A DNA stretch of 64,000 bases, taken from the NCBI RefSeq assembly GCF_002951615.1, contig NZ_CP019062.1, positions 1,116,001 through 1,180,000 of the forward strand, read 5' to 3'. The translations under genes were made by a program, and so were the position numbers. How positions within the stretch are numbered: position 1 is the stretch's first letter; every line of letters begins with the position of its first letter. The notes beneath the pieces were generated by a model. The model was not told the DNA's origin. It saw only the letters and a list, made by a program, of their open reading frames with translations, and searched no databases. This document shows positions 25,174-33,659 of this stretch, in pieces. This DNA comes from Rahnella sikkimica (GTDB lineage Bacteria; Pseudomonadota; Gammaproteobacteria; Enterobacterales; Enterobacteriaceae).

Positions 25174-26036
25174 CAACCCGTCAGCATCGGCAGTTCGCCA
25201 TGCTCCGCCCATTCGTGCCATGAACCGACATACACCGCCAGCTGGCGATAACCCGACAGCTGAAGCGCGGTGTACACCGTAGCCGCCCGTGCGCCGCGAT
25301 GACAATAAATGATCACCCGCCGGTCAGGCGTTAAACCCGCGGCTTCTGCCCGCTGACGGATTTCCTCCGCGCTGAGAAATGCGCCGTTTTGCACCACATC
25401 TTCCCAGAACAGCAGCTTTGCGCCGGGGATCCGGCCCGCACGGTGACAGCATTCGTGCGCGAATTCGCCGCTGAATTCCGTCGGGCGACGCGCATCCAGG
25501 ATTTGTATGCCGCTGGCCTGCGCGTTCAGTACTTCATCGCGGGTGGCGGTCAGGTCTTTCCGGAAAACGGAAGTGGTTAACGTATCCGGATTATCTGCAC
25601 TGATCACCGCGCTCTTGCCGGTGCCGGGCTGCAATTTGCCGCCTGCCTGCACCCAGGCCTCCAGCCCGCCGTCCAGTATCAGCGCATTTTCGATGCCGCC
25701 GAACTGCGTAAACCACACGCCGCGCGGGGAACGCATACCGACCTGTTGTTCGAAGAACACTGGCGTGACGTTGTCACGGATAGCCAGTTGTTGCCACGCC
25801 CGGTGAAAGGCATTCGCCATTCCCGCAATGCCCGCCGGAGTGCTGTCGGGAATAAAATAATCGTACACATTGAGATGAAGCGCGTCGGGCAAGGTTTCGG
25901 CCTGCCATTGCGAAAATTCACGGACATCAATCAGGGCAAATGCCTGCCCGAGCTGGCGGCGCGATAACAGTTCTGCGGCGCTGATCAGCCGTTTGTGATT
26001 GAGAATGTGTTGAGCGGGTAAAGTGGAAATAGCCAA
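25170..26036 (-). CDS. Rhodanese-family sulfurtransferase (two domains)
   Basis: 288 residues with tandem rhodanese domains. The N-terminal one lacks the active Cys; the C-terminal one has IIYCHRGARAA with Cys245, next to the usual DARRPTEFSGE and RIPGAK signatures. Family reaction: transfer of sulfane sulfur from thiosulfate or mercaptopyruvate to a thiol or cyanide. The start is TTG at 26036 with GGAG 7 nt upstream. The stop codon shares bases (TTAA) with the opposing ATPase stop. As the last operon gene after a D-cysteine desulfhydrase it may handle released sulfur. Confidence 0.88.
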   Translation of the reverse strand: MAISTLPAQHILNHKRLISAAELLSRRQLGQAFALIDVREFSQWQAETLPDALHLNVYDYFIPDSTPAGIAGMANAFHRAWQQLAIRDNVTPVFFEQQVGMRSPRGVWFTQFGGIENALILDGGLEAWVQAGGKLQPGTGKSAVISADNPDTLTTSVFRKDLTATRDEVLNAQASGIQILDARRPTEFSGEFAHECCHRAGRIPGAKLLFWEDVVQNGAFLSAEEIRQRAEAAGLTPDRRVIIYCHRGARAATVYTALQLSGYRQLAVYVGSWHEWAEHGELPMLTGC

Positions 26037-26040
26037 AATC

Positions 26041-27024
26041 TTACTCCGGGAAAAGCGATAAATGCGTGCCCGTTCCGCGTTCGGCGGCGAGTTTTAGGAC
26101 GCGCGATGCGAGGGCAATATCAAAAACGTTGAGGCCGAAAGAGGAGAAATACACGCTGTCGTCAGCCGCTGGTCGCCAGCCGTCGAGCAGCAGATTGCCT
26201 AAATCGGCGTCAACGTGTTCGGGCAGGAATTTTCCGGCGCGGTACATCTGGAACAGGCTTTTGGCGCTGGTTTCACAGAAATCACCCCATAAATCCACCA
26301 GCACGCGCGTCGAGCGGTTAATCGCTGCAAAGGAGACTTCGTGATAGCCAACCTGAATCACCAGACGACCGGGGCGGATGGCTTCAGGCCCGAGCAGCGG
26401 TTCGGCGGCGCTGGTACAGGTGATCACCGCGTCAGCATCCTGCGCCAGTGCAATCTGAAGATCGGCAACCCGAATCAGCGGCCAGGGGAGTTGGGCGGTT
26501 TCAAACGGCAATGCAGACGCGCGGCGATCCCACCAGCTGACCTGTTGCAGATGAGGGAACAAGTGGCGAAGCATGTCGAGATGCGCCATCGCCTGAACCC
26601 CGGCACCGAGAAGTAACACGCGCTGAACCGGACGTGGCGCGGCATGGCGCAGCGCAAGGGCCGACACCGCCGCCGTGCGCGTGGCGGTCAGCGCGCCGCT
26701 TTCCACCAGCCCGAGCGGCTGGCCGTTATCGGCACGGTTAATCAGCGTCAGCGCCATCGCCTGCGGCAGCTTGTCATTTGCGTCCGGGCGATGTGCGGTC
26801 CATTTCACTCCGGCGGCATTAAACCGCCCGCCCACGCTGGCGGGCAGCGCATACGCTTTGCCACGCGGCGTGCCTAAACTGACGTGGGTTTCCGCTGGCA
26901 TCTGCGCCGCATTCTGGCGCATCAGCGTGACAACGTCACAGATATCTTCCAGCGCCGCCTGCGGATCGGTGCCGCCGAGTGCCACCACGTCCGCGCGGCT
27001 CAGTGTGCGAAAACCGGATGTCAT
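26041..27024 (-). CDS. Ornithine cyclodeaminase/mu-crystallin family protein
   Basis: 327 residues. VESGALTATRTAAVSALA and the nucleotide-binding LLLGAGVQAMAHLDML are the family hallmarks; GDFCETSAKSL and FSSFGLNVFDIALA match the C-terminal part. Members act as ornithine cyclodeaminase, NAD(P)H-dependent imine (delta-pyrroline/piperideine carboxylate) reductase or alanine dehydrogenase. Which applies is open. It lies 2 nt after the D-cysteine desulfhydrase gene and 4 nt before the rhodanese gene, inside one operon. A ketimine reductase role on sulfur amino acid imines is conceivable. Confidence 0.87.
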   Translation of the reverse strand: MTSGFRTLSRADVVALGGTDPQAALEDICDVVTLMRQNAAQMPAETHVSLGTPRGKAYALPASVGGRFNAAGVKWTAHRPDANDKLPQAMALTLINRADNGQPLGLVESGALTATRTAAVSALALRHAAPRPVQRVLLLGAGVQAMAHLDMLRHLFPHLQQVSWWDRRASALPFETAQLPWPLIRVADLQIALAQDADAVITCTSAAEPLLGPEAIRPGRLVIQVGYHEVSFAAINRSTRVLVDLWGDFCETSAKSLFQMYRAGKFLPEHVDADLGNLLLDGWRPAADDSVYFSSFGLNVFDIALASRVLKLAAERGTGTHLSLFPE

Positions 27025-27026
27025 AT

Positions 27027-28025
27027 TCAGTGCTCCAGCAACGTTTGTGCGAAGGGATAAAGCGCCGGTGAGCCGCCGCAGTGCACGAAAATCACCCGCG
27101 AACCGGCGCTGATTTTACCTTGTTCAGTCAGGCTGATTAAGCCGTGCATCGCTTTGCCGGTATAAACCGGATCCAGCAACACACCTTCAGCCTGTGCAAC
27201 ACGATAAATGGCATCGATACCGCCGTCAGAAGGCACGCCGTACGCGGTGCCAACAAAACCGTCTTCAATCCAGATGTCTTCCGGCGTCCAGCTTTGCGGC
27301 CATTCGAGCAGGTCAGCGCAATCCTGCGCCATCGCTGAAATGCGGGTCTGGAACCATTCGGCTTTCGCGCTGACGCTGATACCGACAATTTTGGTGTCCG
27401 GCCAGTAACGGCGTGCACCGACGTACAATCCGGCCAGCGTGCCGCCGGAGCCGGTTGGGGCGACGATGACGTCCGGCGCAGGTTCGCCGCGTTCTTTCAA
27501 TTGGGCGTCCATTTCTTCGATGGCGCGGACATATCCCAGCGCACCCAGCGGCGTGGCACCGCCCAGCGGAATGATCAGTGCTTTTTCGCCCCGCGCCTGT
27601 GCGGCGTCAGCATGTGCGTTCATCGTGCCTTCAATCTGGGTGAAATAGCCGTCCGGATCGAGAAACTCCAGTTCCGCGCCAAACAGTTTGTCGAGCAGCA
27701 GGTTGCCCTGATACACCTCTGGCTGATTGCCACGCAGCACCAGCACCGGTTTCATGCCGAACTTACGTGCAGCGGCGGCGACCATGCGGGCGTGGTTGGA
27801 CTGATGTCCGCCGGTGGTGATCACCACATCGACTTCCTTGCGGCAGGCGTCGGCCATCAGATATTCCAGCTTGCGGACTTTATTGCCGCCGCCGCCAAAA
27901 CCGGTGTAATCATCACGTTTGATGTCCAGCGTGATGCCGAGTGAGTCGCCTAATGTGGTCAGGCGCTCAAGCGGCGTGGGGAAGAACCCCAGTGAAACTC
28001 TTTCAAAATCATCGGACTGTTTCAT
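27027..28025 (-). CDS. dcyD: D-cysteine desulfhydrase/ACC-deaminase family PLP enzyme
   Basis: 332 residues, normal for DcyD. The PLP lysine lies in GGGGNKVRKLEYLM (Lys49). TTGGHQSNHARMVAAAA and VAPTGSGGTLAGL are the phosphate-binding and substrate loops. Family reaction: D-cysteine to pyruvate, sulfide and ammonia; ACC deaminases share the fold. E. coli dcyD lies with a cystine importer, whereas here it lies with a Dpp-type importer. With a rhodanese in the same operon a sulfur-releasing role is favoured. Confidence 0.88.
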   Translation of the reverse strand: MKQSDDFERVSLGFFPTPLERLTTLGDSLGITLDIKRDDYTGFGGGGNKVRKLEYLMADACRKEVDVVITTGGHQSNHARMVAAAARKFGMKPVLVLRGNQPEVYQGNLLLDKLFGAELEFLDPDGYFTQIEGTMNAHADAAQARGEKALIIPLGGATPLGALGYVRAIEEMDAQLKERGEPAPDVIVAPTGSGGTLAGLYVGARRYWPDTKIVGISVSAKAEWFQTRISAMAQDCADLLEWPQSWTPEDIWIEDGFVGTAYGVPSDGGIDAIYRVAQAEGVLLDPVYTGKAMHGLISLTEQGKISAGSRVIFVHCGGSPALYPFAQTLLEH

Positions 28026-28088
28026 GCTAAATATCCTGCTGGTTTATTTTTAAAACTTTCCCGGGAGTTGACGCAAAACGCCTGTGGC

Positions 28089-29471
28089 TTAAACCGCTGG
28101 CGTAGAAAAGGGAGGGCCATTGCTGAATTCGGTGATCCAGTCGGTGACCGATTGCTGAAAACGTTCGAGTCCGCGCAGCGTGACAAACTCATTCACGCCG
28201 TGCGCGTTGCCGCCGTGGCCCAGCCCGCCAATCAGAAAGGCCGGAGCCACGCGGGCAAAGGTGTAAGCCGGTGCGCAGCCGGGTGCCCACGGCCAGATTT
28301 GCGGTTTCGCGCCCTGCATTTCGTAGCTGGTGAGCAGGGCATCGACGCCGGGGCTGTGGTGCGCAAAGCGGTGACCGGGATAACAGTCGTCGAGTTCCAG
28401 CTCCACGCCGTCGAATTCCGGGCGGGAAAGCGTCTGGCGGATCACCGTCAGCAGGCTTTCACCGTCAATACCCGGCGGGACGCGCAACGCTATTTCGGCG
28501 CTGGCACCGCACGGAATGACACCGCGCGAATCCAGCGGATCGCTGCGGATTTCAGAAATATTCAGCACCGCGCCGTTGATCAGCTGTTGCAGGCAGGCCA
28601 GCGTATCGCCGCTGACCGATAACGTTTCACTGCGGCGGAACGTTAATTCGTCGGCAATGCTGAACTGTGCGGCGAGAGTGGAAAGCAGCCGGCTGGCTTC
28701 CTCGTCGATCACCTGACGGGCGATCACGCCGCTGTTATGGGCAGGCGCGATGGCATTCAGCGCCGCCACCAGCCGCCAGACGGGATTCGCAATCCAGTTA
28801 GCGTTACTGGCGTGAATTGCCGCAGACGGGCCGCCCCATTTGCCGCCGCTGACTTTTAACCGTCCGCCGCTCAGCCCGCTGAAACCGAGATAGACGCGCG
28901 GTTCACCGCCGCCATATTCACACAGCGACGGGAAAAAGACCGCGCTGGCGGTTGAAACCGGGCAAGGATCCTGCGCCAGATAACGGCGCAGCTCGCCGCT
29001 GCCCGTTTCTTCTTCGCCTTCCAGAATAATTTCAATATTGACGCTGAGTTTTCCGCTGTCGCACAGCGATTTCACCGCCATCAACATGCCTGCCAGCGGG
29101 CCTTTGTTGTTTTCGGCACCGCGCGCAATAAACACTTCTCCGACGCCCGGCCAGTCGGTCACGCCACCGCTGAACGGCGGAAATTCCCAGCCCGTAGCCT
29201 CTGCGGGCATCACGTCATACATGTTGTAAAGCACCAGCGTTTTTTCCGCCTGCCGGTCAATGCGCAGATGCACCAGCGGCGGGGCGCTATGTGACGTTTG
29301 TTCGCTCACCGCCAGCACCGGAATGCCGCCCAGTTCAGCGCGGATCCAGTCTTCCAGCCACTGCGCCAGTGCGCGTTGCTGATCAATCTGCCCGGAAACG
29401 CTGGCGAACGGTGTGATGGCAGACAGCAAATCCAGCGTCGGGTAAACCGGTGGCGTAATGGAAATACTCAC
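28089..29471 (-). CDS. M20-family hydrolase with altered metal ligands
   Basis: 460 residues. The M20 core is clear: EGEEETGSGE carries the catalytic Glu pair, a lid domain follows (about 190-320), and GGLGHGGNAHGVNEF ends the catalytic domain. The first metal motif reads YNMYDVMP where most M20 enzymes have a His at the Met position, and GAENNKGP has Asn where the bridging Asp is usual. Either metal binding is unusual or this is a distinct subfamily. GTG start at 29471 overlaps the permease stop (GTGA). Cytoplasmic. It may cleave the imported peptide or N-acyl compound. Confidence 0.85.
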   Translation of the reverse strand: MSISITPPVYPTLDLLSAITPFASVSGQIDQQRALAQWLEDWIRAELGGIPVLAVSEQTSHSAPPLVHLRIDRQAEKTLVLYNMYDVMPAEATGWEFPPFSGGVTDWPGVGEVFIARGAENNKGPLAGMLMAVKSLCDSGKLSVNIEIILEGEEETGSGELRRYLAQDPCPVSTASAVFFPSLCEYGGGEPRVYLGFSGLSGGRLKVSGGKWGGPSAAIHASNANWIANPVWRLVAALNAIAPAHNSGVIARQVIDEEASRLLSTLAAQFSIADELTFRRSETLSVSGDTLACLQQLINGAVLNISEIRSDPLDSRGVIPCGASAEIALRVPPGIDGESLLTVIRQTLSRPEFDGVELELDDCYPGHRFAHHSPGVDALLTSYEMQGAKPQIWPWAPGCAPAYTFARVAPAFLIGGLGHGGNAHGVNEFVTLRGLERFQQSVTDWITEFSNGPPFSTPAV

Positions 29472-30382
29472 AGGCGGATCCTCGGGTTCAGTACGACATA
29501 GAGCAGGTCGATAATCAGGTTGATGCCGACAAATACCAGCGCCGCCAGCAGCACAATGGCCTGCACCAGCGGGAAATCACGGTTCTGAATGGCCTGCACG
29601 GCAAGGCGGCCAATACCCGGCCAGGCAAAAATGATTTCTGTTACCAGCGCACCGCCGAGCAGCGAGGCGAAATACATACCCTGAACGGTGATAACCGGGA
29701 TCAGCGCATTGCGTAATCCGTGGCGCACCACAATCCGCCAGGCGCTCAGCCCTTTGGCGCGGGCGGTGCGGATGTAATCCTGCTGCATCACGTCAATCAG
29801 GCTGGCGCGGATCAGGCGTGCAATCGCGCTCATGTAATACGCGCCGAGGCTCAGCGCGGGCATGATAAGCTGGCTGGCGCTGCCATAACCGCCGGACGGC
29901 AGCCAGCGCAGGTTGAGGCTGAACACGATAATCAGCAGCAGCCCGAGCCAGAAAACCGGGATGGCCTGACCGCTGAACGCCAGCAGGCGCGAGAGCAAAT
30001 CCCACGCTGTGTTCTGATACAGCGCGCTGATGATGCCGAGCAGCAAACCGGCCACCGTGCTCCAGAGCAACGCGCTGACGGCGAGCAACAAGGTGGCGGG
30101 AACGCGCTGACCGATTAACTCTGTGACCGGCTGGCTGTAGCGCAGGGATTCGCCGAGATCGCCGTGTAAAACGCCGTTCAGGTAATGCCCGTATTGCCAG
30201 ATGAGTGAACGGTCAAAGCCCATGCTGTGGCGGAAATTCTCGATTTCCTGCTGGCTCGAACCGGGCGGCATCATGACCGCGGCCGGATCGCCGGTAAGAT
30301 GCAGACTGTAGAAAATCAGCAGGGAAACGCCGAACATCACCAGCACGGATTGTCCGAGGCGTTGCAGGATATAACGCAGCAT
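29468..30382 (-). CDS. DppB-type ABC permease
   Basis: 304 residues with six helices. The start MLRYILQRLGQSVLVMFGVSLL is typical of DppB, and the EAA-loop region QDYIRTARAKGLSAWRIVVRHGLRNALIP is complete. I chose ATG at 30382 over a 25-codon upstream extension because it matches the family N-terminus and lies 1 nt after the stop of the next permease gene. It forms the channel with the 30384 permease for the substrate bound by the 31226 protein. Confidence 0.9.
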   Translation of the reverse strand: MLRYILQRLGQSVLVMFGVSLLIFYSLHLTGDPAAVMMPPGSSQQEIENFRHSMGFDRSLIWQYGHYLNGVLHGDLGESLRYSQPVTELIGQRVPATLLLAVSALLWSTVAGLLLGIISALYQNTAWDLLSRLLAFSGQAIPVFWLGLLLIIVFSLNLRWLPSGGYGSASQLIMPALSLGAYYMSAIARLIRASLIDVMQQDYIRTARAKGLSAWRIVVRHGLRNALIPVITVQGMYFASLLGGALVTEIIFAWPGIGRLAVQAIQNRDFPLVQAIVLLAALVFVGINLIIDLLYVVLNPRIRL

Positions 30383-30383
30383 A

Positions 30384-31229
30384 TCAGTCGAGCCTCGTGT
30401 GGGTTTTGCGCAGCAGACTGTCGCCGAGCAGGTTGCAGCCAATGACCAGCGCGGCAATCACCAGCCCCGGATACAGCACCAGCCATTGCGCAAGCAGCAT
30501 GTAAGAACGGCCTTCGCCGATCAGATTCCCCAGCGTCGGCGTCGGCGGCTGAATGCCCATGCCGAGAAAACCAATCGACGCTTCAAGCACGATAAGGCGC
30601 GGAATATCCAGCGTCAGCAGCACAATCAGCGGCGTCATGAGATTGGGTAAAACGTGGCGCAGCAGAATGCGCGGCGTGGAAAAGCCCATCGCTTTAACGG
30701 ATTCGATGTATTCCAGCTCGCGGATTTCCAGCGTTTTGGCGCGTGCCACGCGGGCATAAATCGCCCAACTGGTGACGCCCATGATCAGGATGATATTGGT
30801 GAGCGACGCGCCGAACAGCGCCATCACCAGTAAGATCAGCAGGATAAACGGCACTGCCAGCTGGATGTCCATCAGGCGCATGATCAGCGCGTCCAGCCAG
30901 CCGCCCACGTATCCGGCAATCATGCCGAGCACCGAACCGATCACTGCTGCAATCGCTGCCGCCAGTAATACCACCATCAGTGAAAGCCGGGTGCCCGCCA
31001 GAATGCGCGACAATAAATCACGCCCGAGCTGGTCAGTGCCGAGCAGATGCTGGCCGCCGGGCGCAGAAAACGCCGCAGCCAGATCGTTTTTCAACGGATC
31101 CGGCAGCGGTAACCACGGCGCAAGAAGCGCCGGGATGATGACCAGCAACAGCAAAAGGCCGCCGAGAAGACCGTCGCCATAAAAGCGACGACGGGGTTTT
31201 CTCTGCAAAACCGAACGCAGTGAAATCAT
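30384..31229 (-). CDS. DppC-type ABC permease
   Basis: 281 residues. A cytoplasmic N-terminus is followed by the DppC domain: LLGTDQLGRDLLSRILAGTRLSL after the first helix, then the EAA loop LEYIESVKAMGFSTPRILLRHVLPN. GFLGMGIQPPTPTLGNLI is the usual late signature. ATGA overlap with the binding-protein gene upstream. Partner of the DppB-type permease downstream. Confidence 0.92.
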   Translation of the reverse strand: MISLRSVLQRKPRRRFYGDGLLGGLLLLLVIIPALLAPWLPLPDPLKNDLAAAFSAPGGQHLLGTDQLGRDLLSRILAGTRLSLMVVLLAAAIAAVIGSVLGMIAGYVGGWLDALIMRLMDIQLAVPFILLILLVMALFGASLTNIILIMGVTSWAIYARVARAKTLEIRELEYIESVKAMGFSTPRILLRHVLPNLMTPLIVLLTLDIPRLIVLEASIGFLGMGIQPPTPTLGNLIGEGRSYMLLAQWLVLYPGLVIAALVIGCNLLGDSLLRKTHTRLD

Positions 31230-32719
31230 TTAAGCCTCAGGTCGAACAGCGGAATGCGGGCGTCTGCGCGGCCTTTGAAGGTCACGTTGTCCGCGCTGGC
31301 GTACAGTGAATCTTCCTTATAAAGCGGGATCAGCGGTTGCTGTACGGCTACAACCTGCTGGATTTGTTGCAAAATCTTCTCACGTTTCGCCGGGTCAACC
31401 GTGGTGCGGCTGCTGTTGAGCAGGGCGTCCAGCTCCGGAGAATTCACCGTAGAATACGGTTCGCCGGAATGCAGGATCGGATACAACGCGGCATCGGCGT
31501 CCAGCGTCTGCGTGGAACCCCACGCCAGCATGTACAGCGGTGCCTGTTTCTGCGACGCCACCTGCTGGGTATAGACCGACCATTCCGGAACTTCCAGTTC
31601 CGCTTTCACGCCGATTGCCGCCAGATCCTGCACGATCGCCTGTGCCACATCGGCGCTGGCGATATAACGGCGCGGTGCCTGGAATTTCAGAGTGAATCCC
31701 TGCGGATAACCGGCTTCGGCTAGCAGGGACTTCGCTTTCGCCACGTCCTGCGCCGGTGCCGGAATAGCCTCATAGCCAAAATCTTTCGGCCCGGCCATCG
31801 TGCCGGTTGGCGTACCAAAACCGTGCAGCAAATCGCGGGTATACGCCGTGCGGTTCAGCGCCAGAGAGAGCGCCTGACGCACGCGCACATCGCTCAGCGG
31901 TTTCTCGTCGTTTTTCAGCCCGAGATAAATCGTCAGGCCGCCGTTTTTCACCTGTTCCAGATGCACGCCCGGTTTGTTTTTCAGCGCCGGGACTAAGTCA
32001 GCCGGAACGCCGTCCACCAGTTGCACTTCGCCGGTCAGCAGGGCGGTAATTCGCGCAGTGGCTTCAGGGATCGGCCGCCAGGTGACGGTATCGATTGCGG
32101 GCTTACCCCGCCAGTAATCCGGATTGGCCTGCATCACGACTTTTTCGTCGGGGATAAACGTCTGCAAGGTGTACGCACCGGACCCGACCGGTTTACGCGC
32201 AAACTCAGCCGCGCCAACCCGAGTAACATATGCCGGTGGCACAATGTAGGTCGGGTAACGGCTCATGCGCGTGGGCAACAGCGGATCCGGGCCGCTGGTG
32301 TGAATTTTCACCTGATAATCACCGGTGACTTCCACTGATTTGATTGTGCGGATATAAGAGATAGTCGGCGCATGGTTTGCGGGATCAAGAATGCGGTCTA
32401 TTGAAAATTTTACTGCCTGCGCGTTCACCGGCTCGCCGTCGCTGAATTTCACGCCCTGACGCAACGTGAATTCCCAGGTGGTGTCGTCGAGGGACTTCCA
32501 GCTTGTCGCCAGCCCAGGCTGCAACTGCATATTGGCATCGCGCAGCACCAGCGTATCGAAGAGATTGTCCACCAGCGTGGCGGATTCTTTCAGGAACCCC
32601 GGATCCATCGCGGTGGCAGAAGTGGTCTGCGCGATCACCAGTTCAGAGGCGAAAGCCGCCTGAGTGGTGAGGCCGAGCAGCAGGGCCAGTGAAGCCAGTT
32701 TGAAGGCAGGTATTCTCAT
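31226..32719 (-). CDS. Periplasmic solute-binding protein, SBP family 5 (peptide/opine/nickel type)
   Basis: 497 residues. Signal peptide MRIPAFKLASLALLLGLTTQ continues to AFAS. Family signs: LATSWKSLDDTTWEFTLRQGVKFSDGEPV, PVGSGAYTL and DVRVRQALSLALNR. SBP5 proteins bind peptides, glutathione, opines or metal chelates; the ligand cannot be told from sequence. The companion enzymes point to a sulfur-containing or amide-linked amino acid derivative. First gene of the operon, divergent from a GntR regulator. Confidence 0.92.
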   Translation of the reverse strand: MRIPAFKLASLALLLGLTTQAAFASELVIAQTTSATAMDPGFLKESATLVDNLFDTLVLRDANMQLQPGLATSWKSLDDTTWEFTLRQGVKFSDGEPVNAQAVKFSIDRILDPANHAPTISYIRTIKSVEVTGDYQVKIHTSGPDPLLPTRMSRYPTYIVPPAYVTRVGAAEFARKPVGSGAYTLQTFIPDEKVVMQANPDYWRGKPAIDTVTWRPIPEATARITALLTGEVQLVDGVPADLVPALKNKPGVHLEQVKNGGLTIYLGLKNDEKPLSDVRVRQALSLALNRTAYTRDLLHGFGTPTGTMAGPKDFGYEAIPAPAQDVAKAKSLLAEAGYPQGFTLKFQAPRRYIASADVAQAIVQDLAAIGVKAELEVPEWSVYTQQVASQKQAPLYMLAWGSTQTLDADAALYPILHSGEPYSTVNSPELDALLNSSRTTVDPAKREKILQQIQQVVAVQQPLIPLYKEDSLYASADNVTFKGRADARIPLFDLRLK

Positions 32720-32818
32720 TTACGGTCATTCCCAAAGTGAAGCCGCCAGAAGCGTTGACGGAATTAATGTGAAGTCACTGTGTCGAAAACGTTTACTCAA
32801 TGTTCAATTCCTTAATAC

Positions 32819-32830
32819 AGGATATATCCT
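32819..32830. promoter_or_regulatory. Candidate GntR operator palindrome
   Basis: AGGATATATCCT is a perfect 12-bp palindrome in the 185-nt gap between the divergent SBP operon and gntR genes. It overlaps an AT-rich stretch (atataatg) that could be a -10 box for gntR. Assignment to the GntR protein is by position only. Confidence 0.45.
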
Positions 32831-32904
32831 ATATAATGTATTTTTGGCAAGCCAGACTTTAAACCGCAAAAGAAAAGACATATTTTTGCTAAAGGAAACG
32901 TCAC

Positions 32905-33570
32905 ATGTTTGAGATGGAAAAAGCGCAGCGGATCAGCCTGACCATGCAGGTTGAAGCCAAACTGAAAGGCGCGCTGATTGTCGGTGTACTCAAGCCGGGC
33001 GCGCGACTGGTCACGAAAGAGATTGCCAGCCAGCTGGGCACCAGCGTTACGCCGGTGCGCGAAGCACTGCTGCGGCTGGTTTCCGCCGGTGCGCTGGATG
33101 CCACGCCCGCGCAGGCGTTTATGGTGCCGAAAATTGAATTGTCGCGTTATCAGGAAATCACGCTGATCCGCAAAAATCTGGAAGGGCTGGCGGTGTCACA
33201 GGCCTGCGAGGTCATCACCGCAGAGCACATCGCGTTGCTGAAAACCCTCAACGCAAAATTCCTGGCCGCCAAAAGAGAGAACAAAGTGGAAGAGGCGCTC
33301 GAGGCCAACCGCGAGTTCCGCTTTACGTTGTATGAAATGGCCGGAATGCCGACGCTGATGGCGCTGATCGAACAACTTTGGGTGCAGATCGGCCCGTGCT
33401 TTAATTACCTGTATCCGCAGTCTTCGCCGATGACGCAGGGCAGGCACAATTATGATCAACTGCTGCTGGCGCTGGAAGCCGGTGACGGTAAACGCTGCGT
33501 GAAGCTTGTCCACAAAGCGATTGATGACGGTGCGGCTATTCTGGTGGAACACTATTTTTTGCAGGAATAG
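32905..33570 (+). CDS. GntR/FCD-family regulator of the adjacent ABC operon
   Basis: 221 residues. The N-terminal GntR winged helix includes GVLKPGARLVTKEIASQLGTSVTPVREALLRL. The C-terminal helical FCD domain carries the metal/ligand residues ANREFRFTLYEMAG. AAAGGA precedes the ATG. Divergent from the SBP-permease-enzyme operon at 25170-32719, which it most likely represses until the substrate or a breakdown product binds. Confidence 0.9.
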   Translation: MFEMEKAQRISLTMQVEAKLKGALIVGVLKPGARLVTKEIASQLGTSVTPVREALLRLVSAGALDATPAQAFMVPKIELSRYQEITLIRKNLEGLAVSQACEVITAEHIALLKTLNAKFLAAKRENKVEEALEANREFRFTLYEMAGMPTLMALIEQLWVQIGPCFNYLYPQSSPMTQGRHNYDQLLLALEAGDGKRCVKLVHKAIDDGAAILVEHYFLQE

Positions 33571-33612
33571 GGGAAAGTTTTCGCCAGAAAAGCGAGGATC
33601 CCGCCCATAAAA

Positions 33613-33636
33613 AAAGGTGCACCCGCGTGCACCTTT
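33613..33636. terminator. Bidirectional terminator between gntR and the DASS gene
   Basis: AAAGGTGCAC (33613-33622) pairs perfectly with GTGCACCTTT (33627-33636), with an A run before it. On the minus strand the stem is followed by a run of T, which suits the DASS gene ending at 33660. Confidence 0.85.
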
Positions 33637-33659
33637 CGCTTATAACGCCGCAGCGTTCA

